Assembly: GCF_902168175.1 (NCBI RefSeq)
Contig: NZ_CABHOU010000010.1
Span: forward strand, 1-64,000
DNA length: 64,000 nucleotides
Source of the DNA: an uncultured Chitinophaga sp.
GTDB lineage: Bacteria; Bacteroidota; Bacteroidia; Chitinophagales; Chitinophagaceae
Direction of reading: 5' to 3'
Part shown: piece by piece, positions 42,688 through 50,700 of the stretch
How the letters are laid out: each line of letters starts with the position of its first letter
How positions within the stretch are numbered: position 1 is the first letter of the stretch
Notes under the pieces: model-generated
Seen by the model: only the letters and a program-made list of their open reading frames with translations
What the model was told of the DNA's origin: nothing
Database searches by the model: none
Made by a program: the position numbers and the translations under genes

Positions 42688-43713
42688 CTAAAATTTTACC
42701 TGCGCCAGTTTTTTAAAGAAAGCTTCTTCTGCATCGGCCACCTGCAGCAACATATCTGCCAGTTGCTGATAAGATGTACCGCCAGCAGAACGGCTTTTAC
42801 AAACACGGCCTGCTTCGAACGCGAAGTTGCGCCACATGTCGCCCACTTTCGTGAGTTCCAGCGCCAGTGTTTTCAGCTCGGGCTTTTCCATAATCACCGA
42901 GGCTTCCTGTAAGAACGCGGCGTAAATGAAACGGAAACCTGCTCCGCCCGTACCAATCTCCTCCTGCATGCGGATCACGTTACCCAGGTACAATGAAGCC
43001 CTGCGGTCGCCTACCTTTGCTGGATATTTGGCCAAACGTTTGGCCAGGAAGCGGATACCTTTTACGCCGAACATCGGCAAAGGTATTTTGAGCATATAGT
43101 GGCAGGTTTGTTTAATCCCTTCTATAATGCCTTTTTTAAGCGAAACGGCTTTAGGCACGTTTACCGGGTAATACATTTTCCCTTTGGGTGCGGGAAAACC
43201 TTTGGCGAACCGTGCCTGGGCCAGACTTTTGGAGTCTATCTCGGTTACCATTTCCATGATAGGATCGCTGACGAGATAGGTGTCATTATCTTTTTTTCCA
43301 TACACCACCAGGTTGTGGGCATTAAAATGGAAGCGGTAAGATTCGGGGAAGTAAGGCAGGTAATAAACGCTGCTGAGCATGCCCACGGGCGTACCCTGTT
43401 GCAGCACGTTATCCAGTTCGGCCATGGCCTTTTCAGGTGTGCTGAACTTCTGCGTTTTCACATCTACCCCCACCCTTTTGCAAACATTTTTAAAGATCAT
43501 ACCTGGCGCTACGCGGTACGTAGAACCCGGCACGCCGTTTACTTTTACAAAGGGAAGGTGGGCGAAAAAGATGCCCGCGCCAATACCGAAGGCCATCGGC
43601 TCGCTGATCTCCAGTCCGTAGTGACGGAACATGTTCGATACAACCCCACATTCACAATGCGCTGTTTGCTGGTGCTTAAATGCTATCATATAGTTGATGT
43701 AATGCTCCGGCAT
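42688..43713 (-). CDS. BtrH_N domain protein of flexirubin-type locus
   Basis: The protein is 341 residues. The first part (about 12-150) matches the BtrH N-terminal domain: QQTAHCECGVVSNMFRHYG (Cys near residue 20), then HNLVVYGKKDNDTYLVSDP (His near 130). The Cys/His arrangement is papain-like, and BtrH itself transfers an acyl group from an ACP to an aminoglycoside. The second part (about 165-341) is a DUF4872-type helical domain. With an ACP, a ketosynthase pair and DarA/DarB nearby, an acyltransferase role (for example ester formation between polyene acid and dialkylresorcinol) is a reasonable inference but unproven. It starts 24 bp after the 132-residue gene. Confidence 0.82.
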   Translation of the reverse strand: MPEHYINYMIAFKHQQTAHCECGVVSNMFRHYGLEISEPMAFGIGAGIFFAHLPFVKVNGVPGSTYRVAPGMIFKNVCKRVGVDVKTQKFSTPEKAMAELDNVLQQGTPVGMLSSVYYLPYFPESYRFHFNAHNLVVYGKKDNDTYLVSDPIMEMVTEIDSKSLAQARFAKGFPAPKGKMYYPVNVPKAVSLKKGIIEGIKQTCHYMLKIPLPMFGVKGIRFLAKRLAKYPAKVGDRRASLYLGNVIRMQEEIGTGGAGFRFIYAAFLQEASVIMEKPELKTLALELTKVGDMWRNFAFEAGRVCKSRSAGGTSYQQLADMLLQVADAEEAFFKKLAQVKF

Positions 43714-43737
43714 GGCGCTGGAACAAGGTCTTTCTTA

Positions 43738-44136
43738 TTATTGTACCTGCTTCAGTTGCGCTACGCTGATATTAAAAGTAGATGCGTAACGTTGCAGCAA
43801 ATCTTCGCTTAACGTCTCAAATACGGCAGGTTTCATATGCCGTTTTACCTGCCACTGCCATTTGTTTACGTAGGCGGCCAGTTGGGGCAGGGTGAGTAAT
43901 GACTTTTCCATATGGTATGCAATGGGGCTCAGCTTTCCGGCCAGTACGTCCTTACGTGTTTGCTCCACTTTTTCGTTGATCTCTTCCCAGGCCTGCGACA
44001 TGGCGATGTTCTCGGGTTCCCAGCCAACGCTGGTGGCGGTGGTGTATTTCCCGGAATCGTCCACGGCATAAAATAGCTGCTTAAAGGTGCCATGATGCAT
44101 ATTTTCCCCGTCCTGGGGTACTTCATCTTTTTTCAT
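43738..44136 (-). CDS. hypothetical protein, 132 aa, first gene of the BtrH/ABC operon
   Basis: I do not recognise the family. The protein is soluble, with no signal peptide or membrane helix. The N-terminal 45 residues are polar (GTFKQLFYAVDDSGKYTTATSVGWEPENIAM); the rest is helical and amphipathic (QAWEEINEKVEQTRKDVLAGKLSPIAYHMEK, then LAAYVNKWQWQVKRHMKP). The end, LLQRYASTFNISVAQLKQV, resembles a small helix-turn-helix. It lies just upstream of the BtrH gene and downstream of a terminator that closes darB, so it starts the second transcription unit. The position suggests a role in flexirubin-type biosynthesis or its control. Confidence 0.7.
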   Translation of the reverse strand: MKKDEVPQDGENMHHGTFKQLFYAVDDSGKYTTATSVGWEPENIAMSQAWEEINEKVEQTRKDVLAGKLSPIAYHMEKSLLTLPQLAAYVNKWQWQVKRHMKPAVFETLSEDLLQRYASTFNISVAQLKQVQ

Positions 44137-44181
44137 GGTGGGCAGTTTTGAGGCTTAAAAGTATCAATTATGCGCTACAAT

Positions 44182-44210
44182 AAAAAAAGGAGGCCGCCTA
44201 AACGGCCCCC
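44182..44210 (-). terminator. darB terminator
   Basis: On the minus strand a GC-rich stem (core GGCCG/CGGCC, 44192-44196 with 44203-44207, extended by two pairs past one mismatch) is followed by a run of seven U (plus-strand A run 44182-44188), 29 bp after the darB stop. Confidence 0.75.
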
Positions 44211-44238
44211 AATCTATCTAAATGCAATTGTTTGCAGT

Positions 44239-45375
44239 TTAAACTACGGTGATATGCGCGTAAGCGTACGAGAAACGTGCGCTTTCGGGCACCATCATCG
44301 CAATGGTGTCGCCCTTCTTCAGTTTACCGCTTTCCAGCAGTTCTTCCAGCATAAAATAAGGAGATGCGGTGCCTACGTTACCTACACGGGTAAGGTTGGT
44401 AAACCATTTTTCCTGCGGGATGGGTACACCCAGCCTGCTGATTTCCTCATCAATCTTAAAACGGAAGTATTCAGAAGAAAGGTGTGGAAGGAAGTAAGTC
44501 AGCTTATCGATATCGATACCATGCTTTTCTACCAGCTCTTTCCACATTTTAGCACCGGAAGGCACTATGTTTTTACCGAGCAGGCGCGTATCCTGTTTAA
44601 AGGAAAACACGCTGTTGTTGGACCATTCTTCAGGACTCATATCTATCCAGCCTGTAGTAGAACCATCGGGCTGTTTGATAGCGCCAGCGTACATACAGGT
44701 TTCCAGTTCATGTGCGTAAGAGGCAATCTCCACCCAGTCGACCCTCAGCGACAAACCTTCTTCATTTGGTTTATCCTGGAAAAGGGCGGCACTTGCACCG
44801 TCAGACAACATCCAGCGGAGGAAGTCTTTTTCGAAAGCAATGATAGGGTTATCAGTCAGTTGTTTCAGGTTATCTGTTTCCGGGTTGAATTTTTCGGCCA
44901 GCAACCAGCTGGAGAATTTTTCGGAACCGGTACTTACTGCATTTTCGGAGTTGCCGCTTTTAATTGACATAAAAGCGTATTTAAAAGCCTGCATACCAGC
45001 AGCACAAGCGCCGGTGGCGGCTATCAGTTCTACGGGCTGACATTTCAGCAAACCGTGTACCATGGCGGCATGGTTAGGCAACATCTGGTCGGGGCTGGTA
45101 GTGCCGCAGGCCAGTAGCTGCAATTTGCTCATGGGAAACTTTTCATCAAACAATCCTTGAACCGCCTCTGCCGTCATCTGGGCGTTGGTATGGGTCGTTT
45201 TGCCATTCTTGTCCAGGGCGTAATAACGGGTTTTTATCTTGTTATTGCCTAATACGATCGATCTCGCACGGGAAGGCCTGCCATCAACCATCCCCAGTAT
45301 ACTTTCCATTTCGTCATTTCCTACCGGCTCATTGGGTAAAAATTTGGCGAGCCTCGTAATAAAAACTTCTTTCAT
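44239..45375 (-). CDS. darB: DarB-type ketosynthase III of dialkylresorcinol biosynthesis
   Basis: The 378-residue enzyme is FabH-like. The active-site residues are C124 (AATGACAAGMQA), H298 (YFLPHLSSEYF) and N333 (RVGNVGTASPY), i.e. Cys-His-Asn. In known dialkylresorcinol systems DarB joins two acyl precursors to a dialkyl cyclohexanedione. The unusually long start segment with GRPSRARSIVLGNNKIKTRYYALD is typical of DarB rather than FabH. DarA is the next gene upstream (140 bp). Confidence 0.9.
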   Translation of the reverse strand: MKEVFITRLAKFLPNEPVGNDEMESILGMVDGRPSRARSIVLGNNKIKTRYYALDKNGKTTHTNAQMTAEAVQGLFDEKFPMSKLQLLACGTTSPDQMLPNHAAMVHGLLKCQPVELIAATGACAAGMQAFKYAFMSIKSGNSENAVSTGSEKFSSWLLAEKFNPETDNLKQLTDNPIIAFEKDFLRWMLSDGASAALFQDKPNEEGLSLRVDWVEIASYAHELETCMYAGAIKQPDGSTTGWIDMSPEEWSNNSVFSFKQDTRLLGKNIVPSGAKMWKELVEKHGIDIDKLTYFLPHLSSEYFRFKIDEEISRLGVPIPQEKWFTNLTRVGNVGTASPYFMLEELLESGKLKKGDTIAMMVPESARFSYAYAHITVV

Positions 45376-45486
45376 GTCTGAATTTAAAAGTTATTGCGGT
45401 CGTAAATATATAATTCTAAACGTAAATACCAATCAGCCTGCCTTGCGAGCTGTCTCAAAAATCACATGTAGTTCATATTCCAGCTG

Positions 45487-45494
45487 CAAAGCTA
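45487..45494 (-). promoter_or_regulatory. possible darB -7 element
   Basis: On the minus strand TAGCTTTG matches TAnnTTTG exactly, 111 bp before the darB ATG. A TTTG lies only 13 nt upstream of it, so the -33 box is uncertain. Confidence 0.4.
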
Positions 45495-45515
45495 CTGATA
45501 TTGACACCAAATGTG

Positions 45516-46436
45516 TTAACGCAGCGAAACGCTTTTATGGTATTCCACCTCCTGCTCCAGTTCTTTCTTCCTGAAAACAACCGCAAGTTTGGCAGAGATG
45601 GCGCTGATGGGGGTGAGCGTAAATATGCCCAGTATCAGCAGTGTCCTGTACATTAATATACGGCCCTGCCTGGCGGGGTCGCCGGGACCGCCCTTTTCAC
45701 TGATATATTTTGCCCAAAAACGGAAGGGCTTCTGCGCCTTGGCTTCCAGCACCACCAGTCCGGGGTTAATTTCTACCGCATTAAGGCTCAGCAAATCGTT
45801 CTGTAGTGTATTCCAACTTTTTTGAGAAAGTGCTTTGTAGATGGGTTCGCCAAACCGCGTAGCTGCTTTAATGTCGGCCTGGCTCACACCGGCTTCTGGC
45901 AGCAGGCCACTGGCCTCTTTCTGTCCCTTAAACGCCCAGCGGAACACCGTGAGTACCGATACCAGGTTATTATGTTTATCCACCAACACCACATTTCCCA
46001 CCAAATTAGCGCCAGCATCGGCCAGGTATTGTTTCACTCTTTCCTGCGGATTTAACCACATATTGCGTGCGCCTACAATGGTCATCACGTTTTTACCTTT
46101 CAGCAAACTTTTACCTGCTTCGCTTTGCAGGAAGGCGGTAACGGGCTGCGAGGGGGAAAGGAACCAGGGTTGGTATGCCAGCACTACCAGGTCAAAATGC
46201 TCGTCCGCACTGGTCTTAACAGGCTGTATGGGCCCCGGCCTGTGTAATACACACTCCGGCATACAGTCGTAAAACTGCTGCTTGGACCACGGAAAAGGGA
46301 AGGGCTTAACCGGAACGATTTCTTCATATTTAATATCGGCTTTACCCTGCAGGGGAGCCAGCACATTGTCTACTATCGCTTTCAGTTGGCCAGTTTGGGT
46401 GAAATAAATCACCAGTATCTTAAGATGATCAGTCAT
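45516..46436 (-). CDS. darA: DarA, dialkylresorcinol condensing/aromatising enzyme
   Basis: The protein is 306 residues from the ATG at 46436 (a TTG eight codons upstream is less likely). The N-terminus, LKILVIYFTQTGQLKAIVDNVLAPL, is a flavodoxin-like first strand and phosphate loop, followed by DLVVLAYQPWFLSPSQPV and VMTIVGARNMW, all typical of DarA. In characterised systems DarA aromatises the cyclohexanedione made by DarB to the dialkylresorcinol; a flavin is plausible from the fold. A hydrophobic segment near residues 265-287 may give membrane association. It is the first gene of the flexirubin-type locus. Confidence 0.88.
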   Translation of the reverse strand: MTDHLKILVIYFTQTGQLKAIVDNVLAPLQGKADIKYEEIVPVKPFPFPWSKQQFYDCMPECVLHRPGPIQPVKTSADEHFDLVVLAYQPWFLSPSQPVTAFLQSEAGKSLLKGKNVMTIVGARNMWLNPQERVKQYLADAGANLVGNVVLVDKHNNLVSVLTVFRWAFKGQKEASGLLPEAGVSQADIKAATRFGEPIYKALSQKSWNTLQNDLLSLNAVEINPGLVVLEAKAQKPFRFWAKYISEKGGPGDPARQGRILMYRTLLILGIFTLTPISAISAKLAVVFRKKELEQEVEYHKSVSLR

Positions 46437-46508
46437 AGTTGGTGTTCCGAGATGCAACAATTGGAGGCGTAAATTTAGCTATTTTTTTAATAAGACTACC
46501 TATGACGA

Positions 46509-47246
46509 CTATTCCTTACGTAACGATCCGGAGCCAACAACGCTGCTGGTAGTGGCTATAGCGTCGCCACGGTAGCGCACATCGCCGCTGCCGGCAATAC
46601 TGGCGGTTACTCTCATGCTGGCATACACGTGCGCGTCGCCACTGCCAGCTATGTTCACTTCTGCATTTTCGGCCAGCAGATCGGTACCGTGGAAGTCGGC
46701 GCTGCCTGCAATATCTACTTTCACTTCCCTTGTATTACCTTTTAAGCTGATATCTCCGCTACCTGCCATATCGGCCTCAATCCGAGGGGCATCCAGCTCA
46801 TCGCTTTTAATATTGCCGGAGCCGGAAAGTGAAAATGCCAGCTTATCGCCTGCCACAAACTTTCCATTTATATTAATATTACCTGAACCAGAGAGAGAGA
46901 TAAGACGCAGGTCGGCTACGGTAATGTAGACCTTGGTGGCGCGGTTGGTACGGAGCGAGGTATTATCTTTTTGTTTGATTTCCAGTTCGCCCTCGTTTTC
47001 TTCCAGAATAATATATGGCTGGATGTTTTCGTCGATTTCCACGACTACCTCCTGCTGCTCGCCCTGGCGGATGTACACGTCCATATTTCCCTTAAGCTCG
47101 AGTTGGTCGAACCTGGCGGTTTGGCGGGTTTGTTTCACTACGTTCCCGTTGCCCTTAATTTTTTCGTGGCCCAGCATTTCGTCGCAACCGGTTAACGTTG
47201 GGGCCAAAGCGGCGCATAATAACAGTGATAATAATGATGTTCTCAT
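46509..47246 (-). CDS. DUF2807 (head GIN domain) lipoprotein
   Basis: The 245-residue protein has a lipoprotein signal (MRTSLLSLLLCAALAPTLTGC, C21). The mature part is a right-handed beta-helix-like DUF2807 domain, recognisable from FDQLELKGNMDVYIRQGEQQEVVVE and many SGSGNI, AGSGDI and AGSGDAHV turns. Such proteins are common and abundant in Bacteroidota genomes with unknown function, probably anchored in the periplasm or outer membrane. It is on the same strand as darA (72 bp) but need not be functionally linked. Confidence 0.88.
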   Translation of the reverse strand: MRTSLLSLLLCAALAPTLTGCDEMLGHEKIKGNGNVVKQTRQTARFDQLELKGNMDVYIRQGEQQEVVVEIDENIQPYIILEENEGELEIKQKDNTSLRTNRATKVYITVADLRLISLSGSGNININGKFVAGDKLAFSLSGSGNIKSDELDAPRIEADMAGSGDISLKGNTREVKVDIAGSADFHGTDLLAENAEVNIAGSGDAHVYASMRVTASIAGSGDVRYRGDAIATTSSVVGSGSLRKE

Positions 47247-47318
47247 AAAAAGCTGAATTTTAGATATGACGGCGATTAATATATTATGATATTGGGATGA
47301 TGTTATATTACCTACCTT

Positions 47319-47373
47319 CTCCTTGCTCTCTCCTTGCTTTCAGGTAGCTTTCAGGTAGCTTCCAGGTTGCTTC
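47319..47373. repeat. 11-bp tandem repeat, five units
   Basis: Units of exactly 11 bp: two of type CTCCTTGCTTT followed by three of type CAGGTAGCTTT. They fill the middle of the 301-bp gap between the divergent DUF2807 and guaA genes. The period equals that of the larger array at 16611-16772, but the sequence is unrelated. A CCTACC just upstream can pair with the GGTAG units. The remainder of 47247-47547 holds only the guaA promoter area. Confidence 0.7.
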
Positions 47374-47531
47374 GGCCATAAATGCGAATATAGTACCAGA
47401 TTTATATACGCTGCTTATAAAAACCGGGGTAAACCGATGGAAAATTACGAAAAGCTGAGAATTGCGTAACCCAATTTTTATTTCCCGGCCCGAATACCCC
47501 GATCGGCTTTTCTCCTTTTCTTGGTTTAACC

Positions 47532-47539
47532 TATCTTTG
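47532..47539 (+). promoter_or_regulatory. guaA -7 promoter element
   Basis: TATCTTTG matches TAnnTTTG exactly and ends 8 bases before the guaA ATG, which predicts a nearly leaderless mRNA. A T-rich segment (TTTT at 47508-47511) stands at about the right distance for the -33 box. Confidence 0.55.
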
Positions 47540-47547
47540 CACCCATC

Positions 47548-49086
47548 ATGACAGAAAAGATATTGATCCTCGACTTCGGTTCCCAGTACACACAACTGAT
47601 TGCACGTGTAATCAGGGAGCTTAATGTATATTGTGAAATACAGCCCTGCACCCACCCGATTGCCTGGGAAAGCAGTATCAAAGGTGTGATCCTTTCCGGC
47701 AGTCCCTTTTCAGTAAACGATCCAAATGCTCCTGTTGTGGACATTGCGGCCATTGCTGCAAAAGTTCCCGTACTGGGCGTTTGTTATGGCGCACAGCTGA
47801 TGGCCAAGGTATTTGGCGGCGAAGTAGCTAAAAGTAATTCCCGTGAATACGGCCGCGCCTTTATGGAGCATCAGGATAAAGAAGAGAAATTATTATATGA
47901 TATAACTGGCCGTAGCCAGGTATGGATGAGCCATGCCGATACGATCGTTCGCATCCCGGAAGCATTTGAAGTAGTAGCTAACACCGAAAACATACCGGTA
48001 GCTGCGTTCAAATGCACAACCCTCACCACGCACCCGCTCTTCGGTTTGCAGTTCCACCCGGAAGTAACACACTCTGTAGAGGGCAAGCAAATCGTTCGCA
48101 ACTTCCTGGTACACATCTGTGGCATGCAGCAGGACTGGACGCCGGCAGCATTTGTTCAGGAAACCATTGCCCGCATCCGCGAGCAGGTAGGTGATAAAAA
48201 GGTAGTAATGGCGCTTAGCGGCGGGGTTGACTCCACCGTAGCGGCCGAACTGATCCACAAAGCGATTGGCCCCAACCTGTACTGTGTATTCGTAGACAAC
48301 GGCCTGCTCCGCAAAGACGAATTCGAAACGGTACTGGATTCCTATAAACATATGGGCCTCAACGTTACAGGCGTAAACTCAAAAGACCTTTTCTACGGCG
48401 AACTGGATGGCGTTAGTGATCCTGAACAGAAACGTAAGATCATCGGCCGCCTGTTCATCGAGGTGTTCCAGCAGGAATCTACCCGCCTGAAAGACATCGC
48501 TTTCCTGGGTCAGGGCACCATTTACCCCGACGTAATTGAGTCGGTATCTGTAAACGGCCCTTCTGCTACCATTAAATCGCACCACAACGTGGGTGGTTTA
48601 CCGGAGAAAATGAATATGCAGCTGGTAGAACCACTTCGTTTCCTGTTTAAAGACGAAGTTCGCCGCGTAGGTAAAGAAATAGGTATCAGCGAAATATTCC
48701 TGGCCCGTCACCCCTTCCCGGGGCCTGGCCTGGCTATCCGCATACTCGGCGCCATTTCTGCCGAAAAAGTGGCCATGTTGCAGGAAGCCGACGCTATTTA
48801 TATCGACAACCTTAAAGAATCGGGCCTGTACAACCAGGTTTGGCAGGCTGGCACCATCCTGCTGCCGGTACAGAGCGTTGGCGTAATGGGTGATGAAAGA
48901 ACATATGAATTCACTATCGCCCTGCGCGCCGTGACTTCTACCGATGGCATGACCGCCGACTGGGCGCACCTGCCATACGAGTTCCTCGCTAAAGTATCGA
49001 ACGACATTATCAATAAAGTAAAAGGCATTAACCGCGTGGTATACGACATCAGCTCCAAACCACCGGCCACCATCGAGTGGGAATAA
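47548..49086 (+). CDS. guaA: GMP synthase (glutamine-hydrolysing)
   Basis: GuaA converts XMP to GMP with ATP and glutamine. The 512-residue protein has the class I glutamine amidotransferase domain (about 1-195; nucleophile C79 in GVCYGAQ, then H170 and E172 in QFHPEV). Next is the ATP-pyrophosphatase domain with SGGVDST at 224-230, and the C-terminal dimerisation domain ([31 protein letters not shown], ending PPATIEWE). All parts are intact. It is monocistronic with its own terminator. Confidence 0.98.
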   Translation: MTEKILILDFGSQYTQLIARVIRELNVYCEIQPCTHPIAWESSIKGVILSGSPFSVNDPNAPVVDIAAIAAKVPVLGVCYGAQLMAKVFGGEVAKSNSREYGRAFMEHQDKEEKLLYDITGRSQVWMSHADTIVRIPEAFEVVANTENIPVAAFKCTTLTTHPLFGLQFHPEVTHSVEGKQIVRNFLVHICGMQQDWTPAAFVQETIARIREQVGDKKVVMALSGGVDSTVAAELIHKAIGPNLYCVFVDNGLLRKDEFETVLDSYKHMGLNVTGVNSKDLFYGELDGVSDPEQKRKIIGRLFIEVFQQESTRLKDIAFLGQGTIYPDVIESVSVNGPSATIKSHHNVGGLPEKMNMQLVEPLRFLFKDEVRRVGKEIGISEIFLARHPFPGPGLAIRILGAISAEKVAMLQEADAIYIDNLKESGLYNQVWQAGTILLPVQSVGVMGDERTYEFTIALRAVTSTDGMTADWAHLPYEFLAKVSNDIINKVKGINRVVYDISSKPPATIEWE

Positions 49087-49096
49087 GCTTAATACC

Positions 49097-49129
49097 ATAC
49101 TGGCGGCCTGTAAAAAAGGCCGCCAGTAT
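49097..49129 (+). terminator. guaA terminator
   Basis: A 13-bp perfect stem (ATACTGGCGGCCT, 49097-49109, with 49117-49129) surrounds a 7-base loop, 10 bp after the stop. The following T-run is weak (ATCATTTG). Confidence 0.75.
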
Positions 49130-49165
49130 CATTTGAAATACACCCTATTTTAATTCCTGTCACCC

Positions 49166-49195
49166 CGTTCCCCACTACAGTTGGGAACGATTTTT
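49166..49195 (+). terminator. second hairpin with T-run, in the leader of the next gene
   Basis: CGTTCCC pairs with GGGAACG across a 10-base loop and is followed by A then five T. It ends 8 bp before the next gene's ATG, so it is either a second guaA terminator or an attenuator-like leader structure. Confidence 0.5.
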
Positions 49196-49203
49196 GCAAT
49201 TTC

Positions 49204-50538
49204 ATGGACGCTATGAACCGATCTACGTCAATATACAGCTTCCGTTTCATCCTGGTGATTTTCACCATGATAATGACTAGTTGCTCCGTATTCAAAAAGG
49301 CACCGGCCAAAACAGACGGCCCGCCCCCTACACTGTCGAAACCAACAGAAGAGAAAAAAGCAGAAGAACCGAAGAAAGAAACTTCCAAAGCCGCTCCGTT
49401 TAACGTAGCCGCCTTCGGAAAGGACGTTAAAAAGGATGCTTACAACATTGCTGTTTTCGCACCACTGTACCTCGACTCTGTATTTGCCACCTCCACTGAT
49501 ATTCCAGGCCGCAGCATGCCGCGTTATGTATTGCCCGGACTGGAGTTTTACGAAGGTGTGCAACTGGCCCTGGATTCCCTGGAAAAACAAGGCGTAAAAC
49601 TGAGCGTGTTCGTATACGACAACAAAGCCCGCCAGGCAGATGTACCCACCCTCATCCGCAATAAACAGCTGGATGCCATGGACCTCATCATCGGCGCCGT
49701 TAGCACACCGGAACTGAAACAACTGAGCGACTTCTCCAAAGAGAAAGAGATCAACTTTGTTTCTGCCAGTTACCCTAACGATGGCGGCATTACCGACAAT
49801 CCGTTCCTGCTCATTACCAACAGTACCCTTAAATCGCATTGCGAGGCTATACAGAACTATGTGCAGAAGGGCTTCACCAATCGTAATGTACTTATCGTAA
49901 GGCGCAATAACAGCTTTGAAGCCAAACTGGCCGAAGACCTGATAGCGGCGAATGAGAAAATGGCGTACGACAAGAAATCACGCATTCGTGAGGTAATCTG
50001 GAGCGACGCTACACCAGAATCCGAACTCTCCAAATACCTGCTCACCGATCGCCCGAACCTTTGCATTGTAACGGCACTGGATGAAACAGGTGCGCGTTCC
50101 ATCGTTCGCAAGTTTGCCACATTGGCCACCACTTACCCGATACAGGTGTTTGGCATGCCCACCTGGGACGTGATGAAGTTTAAAGAACCCGAGTACAGCG
50201 GCGTAACGCTCTACTACTCTACTCCCTACTTCAACGACAAAACCGACAGTTTCTCCAAATACATCAGCGAGTACTTCCGCAAAAATTATAAGAGCCGCCC
50301 TTCAGACATGGCATTTAAAGGTTTTGAATACACCTGGTATTTCGTGAAATTACTGCAGCAGGACGGCATGTACTTTAACAAAAATCTGAACCGCGAACCG
50401 CTGAGAATGTATACCCAGTTTAACTTCCAGCCGGTATACATCAAAGAAGGGGCAGAAACTCCTTCCTACTTCGAAAACAAGAACGTGTATATTATCCAGA
50501 AAGGCGACAGCGCCGATTACCGGATGAACGCATTGTAA
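49204..50538 (+). CDS. periplasmic-binding-like lipoprotein (Leu/Ile/Val-BP type)
   Basis: The 444-residue protein has a lipoprotein signal (lipobox MTSC, C27). A Pro/Lys/Glu-rich linker of about 40 residues follows. The rest is a type I periplasmic-binding fold (Peripla_BP_6-like): YNIAVFAPLYLDSV, GLEFYEGVQLALDSLEKQGV, LDLIIGAVSTPELKQLSDFSKEKEINFVSASY, and YSGVTLYYSTPYFNDKTDSFSKYISEYF. No LysM domain is visible although some relatives carry one. No transporter genes lie nearby, so it may be a sensor or a peptidoglycan/outer-membrane assembly factor rather than a transporter component. M4 (49213) is an alternative start. Confidence 0.8.
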   Translation: MDAMNRSTSIYSFRFILVIFTMIMTSCSVFKKAPAKTDGPPPTLSKPTEEKKAEEPKKETSKAAPFNVAAFGKDVKKDAYNIAVFAPLYLDSVFATSTDIPGRSMPRYVLPGLEFYEGVQLALDSLEKQGVKLSVFVYDNKARQADVPTLIRNKQLDAMDLIIGAVSTPELKQLSDFSKEKEINFVSASYPNDGGITDNPFLLITNSTLKSHCEAIQNYVQKGFTNRNVLIVRRNNSFEAKLAEDLIAANEKMAYDKKSRIREVIWSDATPESELSKYLLTDRPNLCIVTALDETGARSIVRKFATLATTYPIQVFGMPTWDVMKFKEPEYSGVTLYYSTPYFNDKTDSFSKYISEYFRKNYKSRPSDMAFKGFEYTWYFVKLLQQDGMYFNKNLNREPLRMYTQFNFQPVYIKEGAETPSYFENKNVYIIQKGDSADYRMNAL

Positions 50539-50554
50539 TACAATATTTTAGCTT

Positions 50555-50593
50555 AAAAAGGAGGCTGCCCGTACGGGACAGCCTCCTTTTTTT
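50555..50593 (+). terminator. strong terminator after the binding-like lipoprotein gene
   Basis: AAAAAGGAGGCTG pairs with CAGCCTCCTTTTT, with further CCC/GGG pairing inside and a run of seven T. Confidence 0.92.
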
Positions 50594-50672
50594 ATGATCA
50601 TTTCCTTCCGGCTTTTCATCCTCTAAAATCACCTGTTCGTGTATCAGATTTTCCAGGCGGCGGCTGTGCAGC

Positions 50673-50680
50673 TAAGTTTG
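50673..50680 (+). promoter_or_regulatory. -7 promoter element of the outer-membrane barrel gene
   Basis: TAAGTTTG matches TAnnTTTG exactly. A TTTT (50649-50652) lies 20 nt upstream in the -33 position. The leader would be about 15-17 nt. Confidence 0.6.
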
Positions 50681-50700
50681 TACCATCAAAATAAACATAT

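Noticed and set aside
43029..43046. Perfect 18-bp palindrome TGGCCAAACGTTTGGCCA resembling the LacI operator core
   Set aside because: It lies deep in the coding part of the BtrH_N gene, in codons for a Leu-Ala-Lys-Arg-Leu-Ala-Lys stretch, with no promoter nearby, and the arms are GGCC rather than TGC. Probably a codon-use coincidence.
47247..47547. Purine riboswitch upstream of guaA
   Set aside because: No conserved three-way junction sequence could be recognised; only the 11-bp array and a promoter are visible, and the predicted transcript has almost no leader.
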